From assembly GCA_028023455.1 (NCBI GenBank), contig JAQFVV010006200.1, positions 1,621,238 through 1,685,237 on the forward strand: a stretch of DNA of 64,000 nt, read 5' to 3'. The translations under genes were made by a program, and so were the position numbers. This DNA comes from Epiperipatus broadwayi. Taxonomy: Eukaryota > Onychophora > Udeonychophora > Euonychophora > Peripatidae. Below the pieces are notes generated by a model. That model had not been told where the DNA came from, made no database searches, and saw nothing but the letters and a program-made list of their open reading frames with translations. Below, one piece after another: positions 46,077-59,882 of this stretch. Every line of letters begins with the position of its first letter. The stretch's first letter is position 1.

Positions 46077-49000
46077 AAGTTTAACCATTCCACTATCCCC
46101 CCCCCCATAAGTAACAAACAATCATAAAATAATAAATTTCTCACTATTTAGAATTTTTCCCCCATATTATTTTACAACAATCAAACAATACAATTCAGAA
46201 TTTTGTATTAAGGTAAATGCATATGTAATTCTTATTTTAATGTATTTTTCTCCCTATATAGGCATTTGTTTTTTCATACTATTTTATAAAAATCAAGTTC
46301 AATATTTTGTATTAAAACAAAAATATACATCATTCTTATTTCATTGTACTTTTTGGTGAAAATGTTAGGCTTATCAATTAATATTTTGGTAGTGGTTTAG
46401 TAACTCTTCCAGATATGTAAAAACCGCTTAGAACATATACTAATTATTATAACTATTATTGAGACAAATTTATCTGTCTTAATTCAACTCCCATTAATAT
46501 ACATTTTCCAGAATTATATTCACCATGACTTTAATAATTTTCCTGATAAGTAATGTCTTTAATGAAACTTCAAAATACATTCTTGCTATAGATTAATAAA
46601 TCCTTGATTAGTCTTTCAGAAATTCATGGGCAATTAGTTCAAAGTTTTTTCACATACTTTAAACTGATCATAGCTATGATATAGTGGCCAATCCACAGTG
46701 AAGAATCACTGGTCTTAGTTATCCTTTAATAGCATCTATTCAAATTTCTCTCACTGACACTGAATTAAACTTAAATTATCTATTGATTTTTTTTTTTTCT
46801 GACTAAAAGATAGATGGCCACTCTATTTTTTCCAAAGACTTTATCATGTGTTTGAAGTGTTAGTATCCATTCATTTATAGTTAAAATCTGTAAAGCGCAT
46901 GTGCAACAGCTTAATGCTGTTTAAATATTAAAATTCATGTTATTGAAAATACATTTGCTTTTTAAAAATATTTTCTATAATTGTTTTTATATTGTTCAAA
47001 TTCCTTAATTGATTAAATACCTATTATCTTAATTTTTATACAAACTGTTTAAATATTATTTTTTAACAATTAATTATACTAATAGAATTTATTAAAAAAT
47101 ATATTTTCAAAATATTAAAACGACAATTTGATTTTCCTTTTTTTTTTTAATGTTAAAATTATTTGTGTTTATTTATATATAATTCTAAATGTAAGTAAAT
47201 ATAATTTCATATTTTAATCACATCTTCAATTCTTTTAATAATTAATATTATTATTGTTTTAAAACTATCTGTACATATGACTACGACAGATTATCACAAT
47301 ATATACATACACACACACACTTTTTGAAAATAATATTGAAATGTTTCGAAATATAACATTTGAATTGTATTATTGATATATTTCAATGAATTCTTTTCTA
47401 TAATTATTAATGAGATTTCATTCTGTAATTTTTGCATTTTCATTGTTTATTTCTCCGATTTTCTTGGTAAATGATGACTTGAAAGAATTATATTAACATT
47501 TTTAAAAAACCTTTTTTAAGTCAAAGTTAAACTATATTTAAAAGTAATTAAAGTAAAATATCTTTGAAGATAAGAATTAAATTCATTTTCATCATTCTTT
47601 TATCTGCAGTCAGCAGAACAGGTTTTACATTTTTTTAAAATAAAACTAGGAAAACATTTTTAGAAATTTATTTGTTTCAGAAAAAATATTGTTTATATTA
47701 CTACAAATATTATATATATATAAATAGAGAATTTTTGATTATTTCTTTTTAAGAAATTATATAAAATAAATGATATAGAAATACAATAAATTCACTGAAA
47801 TACATGCAAATTACATTTCAGATTTTATAATTGAAAACATTCCACACCTATTGTTTACAAAAAAATGTTCCCATATTTATATAATTTTAATATCACAGCA
47901 TATTAAAAAATTAGTATTAAAATTATTTAAAGTTTTACCTGGGAAAGTTATTGTGGAGTGACAAGTATGCTTTCAAGCATATTGTTTTGAAACAAACTCA
48001 GGATCAATCTTTCCTAATCATTTTTTTTCTTCAGTTTATTTTTAATAATTAAAAAACTTCAAATCTTTGCATTTGAGCAAAATTTCATTGGAAGGATATA
48101 TGTAAATAATGAAATTATTCTTCAACATAAAATATCAACTTTGCAAATAAAAAATAACCAACTTCATTCTAAAATGTATATGAACAAAACATATTTTTAC
48201 TAAAATCTTTTTGTTTTGATTACATTTCATGAAAATTAACTTTTCAACTAAAGAAAATAAAAACTGCAATAAAGATGTGATCAATGTCTTTTTCCTATTT
48301 GCTAATTATGTATATTTTTAACAATGTTACTTTCTTTTAATAATCAAATTTATTCAAACAAAGGTTAAATTAAAACATTACATACTTATTAAAAATAAAT
48401 ATTTAATTATTTTACAAAAAAACATCATAAGGAAATAAAAATAAATTTATCTTTCTGTTAAATTGTGAAAAAATTGCACTTACATAAAAAAGTTTTTCTC
48501 TAAGGAGGAAATTTGTTTTCTCTTGAAGAAAAGTGCATTTTCTGTTAAAGAAAATTTTCTCACCTTCTTGATATACTACATCTAGTGCTGATAATTATAA
48601 TTAAAATATTAACTTTTAACTGATTTTAAAGGGAAATAGGTTTAAAATGGATTCTAGCTATTAAATCATTATAGTGCTGAATGCATGATTCTTCATCTAA
48701 AGGTTAAATAACATCAAGTCATAAAAATATTTTGAGAAAATTATGATTATTTGTATACATCTTTATTCTGATTAGTGATGGACTTTTATGCAAGAATTCA
48801 CCATAGTAATCATTATCAATTTGCACCTATTATTTTGATTGCAATCAACTATTCACCATTACAATCTTTAAAAAATAATTCATTTTTTTTAAATGCCTTT
48901 TTTAAGTGATGATCATTTTGGAAGATTTATGACATCATAGGATAATGATTTCTCTAAAGCAAAATCATCCGAAAGTAAATTAGTGATCTTAACACTAAAA

Positions 49001-49302
49001 TGTATAGTATAATTTAGCATGTACACATTGTAAAATAACCAATATTAGGTTTTCATTATAGAATTAAAACATGATGAATATATTTTTATCTGGCATTAAT
49101 GAAGGTATTTTCATTTGTGATATGCAAAATAAAGAAAATTGTCATCATTAAAAATTATGTAAGTAAAAAAAAATGCCAGTTTCATTCAAGTGCTCAAAAT
49201 GTACTTTGATCATGTATAAGAAACAGTGTATTAATATTAAATTTTAAACTGCACATTAGGCAAAATAGATTATGATTCTTATGAACATTGTTTTATTTGT
49301 AG
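46077..49302. other. AT-rich stretch, nothing recognised
   Basis: It contains a C9 run near 46099-46107, many A/T tracts and no supported gene, RNA or repeat pair. Confidence 0.5.
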
Positions 49303-51145
49303 CAAAAAGTACATTAATTATAAATGTGATCATCATAATTATAAATTATTTTGAGGGAGAAAATGATTTTGTGGATTATGTAGTTAATAATCAACTTTAT
49401 ATAATCAAAGATTAAGCTCAAATTTTAAATCCATCTTTTAATTTGTTTTTAATGTAATAGTATGAATACTGAACCCTACTTTTTGATGGCATTGTTTTTC
49501 ACACAATGCGCATAAATATACCACTTTAGCAGCCTAACTTATGGCCAACACTACAACAATATTGTTTAGAGCTGTAACAGGCTGCCTCAGAGGGCAATGT
49601 ATCCTATGATTACATAACAAAATACTATGCCCATTGACTTGTGACAGTATTCCTCAAGTGAGCACAATTCAACTCTCACTATGGTCTGATTCGATGGAGG
49701 TCATATTTGAAGGATGCAAAACTATCAAAAAATTTATTGTGGAAAAATTTTGAGAAAGCATAGTGGATTTAGTATTACATATTAAGAATTGTCATGCTGT
49801 CATGCACACTTCCCTATGATTTTAAACTGCACACAACTTGAAAAGGTTAGGGTTTTCAACAGAGTTCTGCTGAGTTTATGCACAAATCCAAGTTTACGTG
49901 TGAATCCGTGCAAGAACAGTAAAATGTAGGCATGGTAACTGTTCAAAATTGGTTGAAGGGGAGTGAATTGCTGGCCACAGAAGTTGATGTTGTTTTTCCA
50001 GAAAGAGAACAAACATCCTGCCAGATGCAAAGCTATGCATTTGTGGAAGGAGCATGGTTTTAGTCAACTACAAGATCTGGGAAATCCTGTTGCCACTTCT
50101 GCAAGCATACCTGGGGTCTGCATAAGGGAAGTTGGTTGAATGGCTCCAAAATCCCATTAATTACAGCTTTGAGGATCATCTCCTATTGGAGACAAACAAA
50201 CCGTAACTCCCTGCCCCCTAAAAAAATGTTTTTTTTTAAAACAAACTGTTTAATTAAAGCTTTTTGAAAAAGGCAAAAAATAAAGGAAGAACTTTTCGCT
50301 ATCATATAAAGATTTTAATAGCATAAATATTTTTTAAAAAAAACACCTCATAATAAGAAAATAATAGACAATAATTAAAAACCAAACCAACCCCCTCCAT
50401 CCTCTAAAAACCAACTGTTGGTTTATTAAAAATGAATTGATTAATAAGGCTTTCCAACAACAACAAAAAAAGCTCAAAATCAATAAAAAGTTGATAAGGA
50501 AAAAAGGTGATAATTTAAAAGCAAACCAACCCCCCTCCAATAATTCATATATTTTGTTAATCTATCTCTTTATATGTATTCTATATTCGAATGCATTTAA
50601 AATTAATATGCGAAGTTTCCAGTACATCAGCAAAAGATACTAAAATATGAGAATTAAAATTCAAACCAATCCCCCTCCACCCTCTAAAAACCAATTGTTG
50701 GTTTATTAATTAAAACAGAATTGTTTAAGGCTTTAAAAAAGAAGCTCAAAGGCCAAAAAAAGGCGATAATTTAAAAGCAAACCAACCCCCCTCTACCATC
50801 TAAAAACAAAGTAGTGTTTGTTTATTAAAAATGCAAAAAGAAAAAACCATATGAGTTTTATGTATAGAAAATGAAAAAAAAAATTTTTGTACCGTAGTAT
50901 TTTATAAAGAAACTGATGGCCAGTGAATCAGTATATTGATGTGTATTGGGCGAAAAAGAGTGCCATCAAATGGTAGGGTTCAGTATTCATATTATTACCA
51001 TTTTTATGTTACTTTACTTTCAGCAAAAAGTTTATTAATTATAGGTGCAATCATCATAATTATAAATTATTTTAAGAGAAAAAGGAAAAAAAAGACATAT
51101 AGTTAGTATTCAATTTTATATGATCAAAGATAACTAAACATAAAT
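49303..51145. mobile_element. Composite element: inverted repeats inside direct repeats
   Basis: 49451-49513 and 50939-51000 are inverted repeats of about 60 bases sharing ATGAATACTGAACCCTAC and TTTGATGGCA. Just outside them, 49303-49425 and 51023-51145 are direct repeats sharing GCAAAAAGT, ATCATCATAATTATAAATTA and TATATAATCAAAGAT-like sequence. The interior (49510-50210) is less AT-rich with broken coding-like sequence that I cannot assign. 50340-50830 holds three diverged tandem units around AAACCAACCCCCCTCCA. No superfamily could be named. Confidence 0.6.
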
Positions 51146-52446
51146 TAAAATATTATTTATTTGCTCAATTTTTTACCCATAATTTATCTCTGATTTTTCA
51201 AGAAAATGGTGGCTGTTAAAAAAATATATCTTTATACTATCAGCAAAGGTAAAAACAATTCAGTAATGTGGATTATTAAAACTTGAACAATCAATTATAA
51301 TTTATATTTCTTCATTAAATTTTTAATTAATTTCACTGCACTTATGTAAAATAAATACATCTGAAGTGTCATTTTTGTATTTAAAAAAAATAGCAGTGCA
51401 AAATAAATTCAACGTTTTATTGAATAGACATTACAAAAATAAAAAAAACGTTGATAACAGAGCGTAAAAGTGAATCAAAAAGAAATTTTAAAATGAACAT
51501 TGTATTAATTTTATCAATTTTAAAAGTACCTTGTAGTTATTTTTTATGCTTTAATTTAATTTAATAAATGGTGAATTAGGATTCATAATATAATCAAATA
51601 AAGAGTACAGACTTTGAATTTGTTCTTTATCTTAGTAACAACATCTGCCCTTCATGCTTTAATACATTATTTTGTTTTATTTTTATTTTGAGAAAATTAA
51701 AAAATTGCTTGGCTATTTTTCTCGTCAAAAACTATTCATGTGTACACATTTTCATGGAAAATCTGAGATGAGGCAACCTATAAGAGCAAAATTAAACACC
51801 TGATGTGCTGAAAATTCAAAATGTATTTTATCTGATTTCTTCAGATTAATAGCTATAGAAAATTAAGAATGCTTCCTATCAGAAAAATTTATCAGCTCAA
51901 TCATTTAATTGCTAGAAGAGATATCACTAAATTTTCAATATCAAAATATGGATTTACTTAGAACGATTTATAAAAATCATATTTTTGTAAAATTTGAAAG
52001 CTTAGCTAATTCTTAAAATAAATTGTTCTTGAAGGACAGTAATTTACATATAATGGGATCTTAGATCATTTAGGGAAAAACATCGAGTCCCCAAGTAAAA
52101 AATTTTACAACTTATTTCTTATTCCTGTTTGCTCTCTTTTAAACCAAGATAAATGATTGTATGGTTAATCTCAAAATGTCATGTGACATTCAATGGCAAA
52201 TTTTACATTTAACAACTATATCTAGTTATTCTGAAACAAGGTTTTGTTTTTATTACTGTTATTCAACCGAAAATCAGTCCTGAAATCTTTAGCTATGAAT
52301 CTGGCATATTTAAAATCAGAGTACACAATGACAGGATTCCATTAAAGAGTGGCAGATGGGTTGGTAACTCTGAAATATTCCTCAACTCTGATTTTAGAAG
52401 TGCTTTAGACAAACATTTTCAGATGTTAAATAACTAAAAAATTCAT
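51146..52446. other. AT-rich stretch, nothing recognised
   Basis: No supported feature. Confidence 0.5.
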
Positions 52447-52654
52447 CAAGTAATTATAGTTTAAGATAATTGTTTGTTTTTTCTATTGATTATTAATAAT
52501 TTTAATATTTATTAGGAAAAAAAAAATCTACATATTCTATAAATAACAATATATATATGAAATAAAATATAAATAATAATTAATATGATAATATTAAAAA
52601 TATAAATAATCAATAGAAAAAAATTGATTGCCTTAAACTATAATTACCTGATTA
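52447..52654. repeat. Inverted-repeat (foldback) element
   Basis: TAATTATAGTTTAAG...TTCTATTGATTATT at 52449-52495 is complementary to AATAATCAATAGAAAAAAAT...CTTAAACTATAATTA at about 52604-52647. The arms are about 47 bases with a few mismatches around a 110-base AT-rich loop. It is non-coding. Confidence 0.75.
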
Positions 52655-53071
52655 AGTTTTTTTATCGATTGAATACCTGAAGATATTTTTTGGCACTTCA
52701 GCTGAAGATATGATATAAAATGCCTCTATATTTTTAATTTAGTCTAGGGAGAATATATTATATTAATTACATTATATTTTATAAGTGGGAGAATATTAAA
52801 TCAATATTTTAATAGCAATCTAATTTTAATGTTTTAGTTAATCATTTTAAATCTTCAAAAATTATAGAAGCAAAAGTGCTTTCGGTGAATAAAAAAACAA
52901 TTATATTGAAAATATATATATAAATATCATATGAATACCATTTCTTATGCTTGCTTATAACTGTTATTAAAACAGGCAAAACTCTCTATACATATTGCCA
53001 CTCTGTGCAAGCCAGAGTAATCAATGGATGTCAGAAGGCTTGTGCATAAAATCCCCATCTAGTGCCTACTC

Positions 53072-53130
53072 ATCCAATATTCCCAGACTAGTTCTTGGCT
53101 TTTTGCCTTTTTCAGTGAGGAGCCTTGGAT
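53072..53130 (-). ncRNA. Hammerhead-like motif A4a
   Basis: On the minus strand: ATCCAA (53125-53130), CCTCA, CTGAAAA (G8 changed), stem II AGGC-AAAAA-GCCA, AGAACTAGTC, TGGGA and TTGGAT (53072-53077). Distal stem I is perfect, but G8 is lost and GAAAC is reduced to GAAC. It is inactive. Confidence 0.58.
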
Positions 53131-53137
53131 CTGTGAG

Positions 53138-53182
53138 CACTGAAAAAGGCCAAAAGCCAGAAATTAGTCTGGGATATTGGAT
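53138..53182 (+). ncRNA. Hammerhead-like motif A4b
   Basis: GCA, CTGAAAA (53140-53146), AGGCCAAAAGCCA, GAA (53160-53162), ATTAGT, C (53169), TGGGATATTGGAT. The order is that of family A, with G8 lost and no distal 5' arm. Confidence 0.5.
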
Positions 53183-53285
53183 GAATAGACACTAGATGGG
53201 GATTTTATGCACAAGCCTTCTGGAATCCATTGATTACTCCGGCTTGCACTAAGTGGCAATAAGTACAGAGAGTTTTGCCTGTAAA

Positions 53286-55522
<2,237 letters not shown>

Positions 55523-55907
55523 TCTATTTTATTTATCATTACTAGTATAGCAGTAGGCAGTATGTAATATATATATATGTCAGTTTGATCAATTGATTAA
55601 AATTATTGTGCTCAGAATTTTATTACTTTGAGATTGTAATGACTCATGATATCTAATAACTAATCATTTGGTGAATTAAAAAAAAAGAACTTTGTGTTTA
55701 TTATAATTAGTTTTGAACTCAGACTTTCACACAACCCACCACTCTCAGTGCCATCTCATATTGCTGACCCACCTGTTCCATCATCAGATTTTCAATGAAA
55801 TGGAAGGCTAAAGAGTTGTGAGTTGGAATAGTTTGAAGCCTGTCCATTAAAGTATAAAGATTGGCTATCTTAATATAAAGCTGAGTACTGATTATATATA
55901 TGTGTGA

Positions 55908-55978
55908 GGATAGTAATCTGGAACAACTGATGATTGCTGGTTTAGCATGAAATACGTATATTGGTGATTATTTATCTT
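55908..55978 (+). ncRNA. Hammerhead ribozyme motif D2
   Basis: Stem I 5' side GATAGTAATC, then ACAA, core CTGATGA (55927-55933), stem II TTGCT-GGTT-TAGCAT with four pairs (UGCU/AGCA) plus a U-U mismatch at the base, GAA (55949-55951), palindromic stem III ATACGTAT, A (55960, cleavage), TTGGT, and GATTATTTATC, which pairs with GATAGTAATC. All core residues are intact. Confidence 0.85.
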
Positions 55979-56380
55979 TTCAACATGTGTGTGATCAGGT
56001 GGGTCAGCAATATGAGATGGCACTGAGAGTGGTGAGTCATGTGAAAGTCTGAGTTTAAACCCCGCATATATTACATATATAAATGCAGGTTTAAACCTGT
56101 ACAATGTATTAATTTATATAAAGTGTGTAAAAGGTCTGCCCATTCCTCGCATATGTGCGTATAAACGGATTATTCTCCTATGGTCAGAATGACTAATATG
56201 TCAACATGGGTAGGATGACAACCTTGGCACTAACAAGGGCTTTGAAAGTTCCATCATCAGATTTTCAATGAAATGGAAGGCTAAAGAGTTGTGAGTTGGA
56301 ATAGTTCGAAGCCTGTCCATTAAAGTAGAAAGATTGGCTATCTTAATATAAAGCTGAGTACTGATCATATATATGTGTGA

Positions 56381-56452
56381 GGATAGTAATCTGGACCAAC
56401 TGATGATTGCTGGTTTAGCATGAAATACATATATTGGTGATTATTTATCTGT
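56381..56452 (+). ncRNA. Hammerhead ribozyme motif D3
   Basis: Stem I proximal ACCAA pairs perfectly with TTGGT (56434-56438), and distal GATAGTAATC pairs with GATTATTTATC. The core CTGATGA is at 56400-56406, stem II as in D2, GAA at 56422-56424, stem III ATACATAT at 56425-56432, cleavage after A at 56433. All invariant core bases are present. This is one of the best candidates for an active ribozyme in the window. Confidence 0.87.
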
Positions 56453-56470
56453 TCAACATGTGTGTGTTCA

Positions 56471-56538
56471 GGTGGGTCAGCAATATGAGATGGCACTAAG
56501 AGTGGTGAGTTGTGTGAAAGTCTGAGTTCAAACCCCAC
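56471..56538 (+). promoter_or_regulatory. tRNA-like Pol III promoter region in family D
   Basis: The segment from GGTGGGTCAGC to GAGTTCAAACCCC (56524-56536) has a good B box and an A-box-like stretch around ATGAGATGGCACTAAGAG. The same region in D2 ends at about 56062. It may drive Pol III transcription of the ribozyme monomers, by analogy with schistosome SMalpha repeats. Confidence 0.5.
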
Positions 56539-56592
56539 ATATATTACATATATAAATGCAGGTTTAAGCCTATATAATGTATAATTAATTTT

Positions 56593-57560
56593 ATGATTCA
56601 TGAAGACAATAGCATTTTCTCAAAAAAGATTACTAAATCTCTTATTCACTATCTTGTCTCTGAGCAGTAAATATGCAACAAATATCAGAAATGTATGTTT
56701 TGTAGTCATAAAGAAGTGTAATTTATAGAGACTTGTATTAATCATCTCATTTTTAAATTTTTATTCAAATTAAAAGATAAAAATTTATTGAAACCTTTGC
56801 AATATATAATAAATCATCTAGTTGGTCAGATTCAATACGTTTCTAATGAACCACATACTTTTTATGTCTTATGACCTCTATCAATGTCTCCACAGCATCT
56901 AAACAAGATATGTTTTAAACAAGTATTTAATTTTGAGGCAAAATATTTATTCTCAAATCAGAATTCATTCTTTAATACTGACTTTGTATTTATTAAAAAT
57001 ATATGCTCCATTGTCTTATTAAAAAATACTGAAATGGATTGTGGGATTGATTATGAAGGAGATATCAGATAAAAATGCTAAGCTCCAGGTCATTGATATG
57101 GCAAAAAAAATCTGCTAATCATTGGGATGTTTCCAACTAAAATGCTTACATGAAACACACTCATATCCGTGGCAAGATTTGTGGTCATGAATAAGTATAT
57201 ATATATTATAAACTACATCAATACTCTTTTTTTAATAATCTATAAAAGATAAAATAAATATTATGAGAAAACGAGACAGTTTTACGATCTCTCGCTCTCT
57301 AACATCTTACTGGATCTGAATATTTCATTTAACTCATTAAAAATAAATTTATGTTTATATGGTTCATAATTTGTTCATTTATTGTCTATTGCCGTTTATA
57401 TCTTTTTCTACTATTCAACAGCATAAATGTTGGTGTAATGTTAGGAACTCTCACCAGTGATTAAGACTCCATCATATATTTTACTTATGATTCTATTTCA
57501 CCAACTTAATTTAAATCGTGATGTTTAAGTTTTAACTAATAGTAACTACACAACGATTGT
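56593..57560. other. AT-rich stretch, nothing recognised
   Basis: No supported feature. Confidence 0.5.
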
Positions 57561-57641
57561 CAAGTGTTGATGGCCTAGCGGTTAGCATAGCTGCCTTCTA
57601 GGCAGCTAGTCAGGGTTCACTTCCCGGTCAATGCTTTGATA
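57561..57641 (+). repeat. tRNA-derived SINE, copy 3
   Basis: A box TGGCCTAGCGG (57571-57581), an arm CTGCCTTCTAGGCAG, B box GGGTTCACTTCCC (57613-57625), ending CAATGCTTTGATA with an A-rich run after it. It belongs to the same group as 35453 and 59521. Confidence 0.75.
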
Positions 57642-59520
57642 TATTAAAAAAAACTGCACGACCATTAACAAATGATAATTGAATATCTATTTGGACTGGT
57701 TATGGTATGATGATTACTTTAATATAAGAATCCTAAGCATGATAGAAATCTGAAAAATTATGAGTCTCATGTGGATTCAAATATTATATCACGTACATGG
57801 TGCTAACTTCCATAATTTTACTTTAAATATTTAGATGCTAGAATAAACTGTATTAAAAGTGCATAATCAATGATCAAGTTGTTATCACTTCAGCATAGTA
57901 TCTGAGAATCTTGAAAAGAGAATTTAGTATATTGTACTTTAAATTCGTAACTGCTTTTCTATTTTCTAGATAAATACATCAACTGCACTTCAATATTCTA
58001 GAGTCATTTTTAGTCATATTAATGTGTGCTTATGTATTTATGGACATGCATAAATAAAATAATTTTAGTTTTAAATTCAATTGTTTAAAATAATGATATA
58101 TTTATATATTCTTATCAGAATATAAAAGCAGACTGCTAGTGAGCAAAATTAGATTTGTAACTGAAGGTCATGTGATCAAACATTATGTGATCTCATAAGC
58201 ACTGACTATATGTATACTATTCAATACAAACTTGTCTTCTAACAAATAGATAAAGTTTGAAGAGTGATAAATGCTTTCTCTTTCAATCATAAATTTTTCT
58301 TTTTAAATCATTTGCTTTTGAATTATTTTCATAGAATTTAAACTAGGAAATTCCAAACTCAATTTTCAAATTTATTCTGCATTATTTATAAACAAGAAAT
58401 TGAAAAATAAACACAATACATAATAAATTAATAATGTATATTTGCACTGTATTATTGGTTTTTTTCTAGATAATTTAGTTTTAGAAAAAAAGAATGTGAT
58501 AACCCTTTAAATGCATACTTTCTGAAGTAGAGAAAGTTTATATAAAAAAATATTAAAATCAAATTTAAAAAAAATAAAAAAATATTTGTTAAGCTATTAA
58601 ATAGTCCAAAATAATTGATCAGGATAGATTATGCAAAATACATTTTGATAAATATATATCTACACAGGATATATTTGGCTCTTTAATTGCAGTCATTAAG
58701 TATATGTAGTAGGGTTATCGATCACCCTCATAGATATATAGTATAAATGTATTAATAAAGTAATATAATCTTTTGCTGAAATAAAAAAAAACTATAAACA
58801 TTAATAAATTTGTAAAAATAATAAATAATGCCGAGAAACTCCTTAAAATCAATGAAGACAACATTACTCGATTTTTTTTCAGTCACCTACCGTATTATAA
58901 ACTAGAGTTCTCCCTTCTAATAACCCACTGATAACTCAAGCTTTTAATATATAGCACTGAAGTAGTAAAATTGAGGTCTAGTCTTAGTTACATGTAAACT
59001 ACCATAACTATGAATATTTATGTAATTTTTAAAAAATAAAAATTATAAATTATTCAATCTATTAAAATTTTGAATGAATTTTTGCTTATTTATATACATT
59101 TTGCATATAAAAAAATATATTCTATAAGCAGTTGCCTTGGAATTATAAGAAAGTTGGTTCAGTTAACAAATATCTTTATTTGTAGCAACGTATCACTAAC
59201 AACACATCAACTGTTTCTTTTAGCTTGATATAACAAGCAAGTTTATAAAAGATGACACTAGCATAGAGAAAGGAAAAATGATTTTATCTTCTTTCTTTTA
59301 TATAGATTGATTTTTTAATTTATTTATTTATTGACATTCACTATTTAATGCTTAAACTTGAGATAGAAGGAAGTGGTATTAAACAATGGTCAAGAACTAC
59401 TGAAAATAGTCAAAATATAGCTTTATCATAGTACCCTATTGTCTACTTATCTCATTTAAATTCAGAAAAATATTACAACTTTCATATTCTTTAAATAATT
59501 TGTCTTTTTTTTTCCATGTG
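57642..59520. other. AT-rich stretch; GGTCATGTGA at 58166-58175
   Basis: Only the word GGTCATGTGATC, shared with several small retroelements here, stands out. No gene is supported. Confidence 0.5.
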
Positions 59521-59598
59521 TCAAAGCATCGGCCGGGAAGCGAACCCGCGAACTGCTTGTAAGGCGGCTGTGCTAGCCTCTCGGCCATCCACGCTTGA
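59521..59598 (-). repeat. tRNA-derived SINE, copy 4
   Basis: On the minus strand: GTCAAGC at the start, A box TGGCCGAGAGG, a GCCGCCTTACAAGC arm, B box GGGTTCGCTTCCC, then GATGCTTTGAC, which could pair with the start as an acceptor-like stem. It is the best preserved of the group. Long divergence from any canonical tRNA and family membership argue against a real tRNA gene. Confidence 0.75.
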
Positions 59599-59757
59599 CA
59601 GTAATTTATCTTTTGTAAACCATTTCCTGGGGCAAAGTTTAAGGCATGATAAGCATCTATTAAGATAAGAAAAATATGGATGTACTTGAGAATAAATAAT
59701 AATTTACTTTTCTTTCTTATTGCATTGCCAAATCTATATAATATTAATATCATTTAT

Positions 59758-59882
59758 GTTCTTTATTACTTTTAACAATGCTTTTTTACAATCCACTATT
59801 GACAGTTTCGATTGCCTCAGCAATTAATCAAAACTGTCAATAGTAGATTGTAAAAAAGCATTGTAAAAAGTAATAAAGAATA
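59758..59882. repeat. Perfect-looking long hairpin
   Basis: 59759-59813 (TTCTTTATTACTTTT...ACTATTGACAGTTT) and 59829-59881 (AAAACTGTCAATAGTAGATT...AATAAAGAA) are reverse complements with very few mismatches around a loop of about 15 bases. Weaker homology extends outward (ATATTAATA and AATTTACTTTTC on both sides). Confidence 0.85.

Larger units (their letters stand above)
52921..53285 (+). mobile_element. Hammerhead family A insertion A4 (inverted pair)
   Basis: The left half is the complement of the family: TAAATATCATATG, TTTCTTATGCTTGC, AACTGTTATTAAAACAGGCA, then CAATGGATGTCAGAAGGCTT. After the loop around 53110-53140 the right half runs direct through TTTTATGCACAAGCCTTCTG to GAGAGTTTTGCCTG. 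A low-complexity near-duplication, AAAATATATATA, flanks it, so the TSD is uncertain. The ORF starting at 52995 is a repeat artefact. Confidence 0.72.
55702..56592 (+). mobile_element. Hammerhead family D insertion: inverted start, direct dimer D2-D3, 13-base TSD
   Basis: TATAATTARTTTT occurs at 55702-55714 (G) and 56580-56592 (A), enclosing 865 bases. The insertion begins with an inverted piece (about 55715-55773), the complement of the monomer 3' region at 55997-56055. Two direct monomers follow, with hammerhead cleavage points 473 bases apart (55960/55961 and 56433/56434). Each monomer carries a tRNA-like region with a B box (GAGTTCAAACCCC at 56524-56536). The minus-strand ORFs at 55892 and 56365 are near-identical because of the repeat and are not genes. 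Confidence 0.82.

Noticed and set aside
55892-56601. Two similar minus-strand ORFs (70 and 78 codons)
   Set aside because: They are the two copies of retrozyme family D read on the opposite strand; similarity comes from the repeat, not from protein conservation.
59521-59598. Functional tRNA gene
   Set aside because: A and B boxes are present, but related copies at 10658, 35453 and 57561 share the same non-tRNA start and GATGCT-TTGAC end, and no clean cloverleaf was seen. It is a SINE head.
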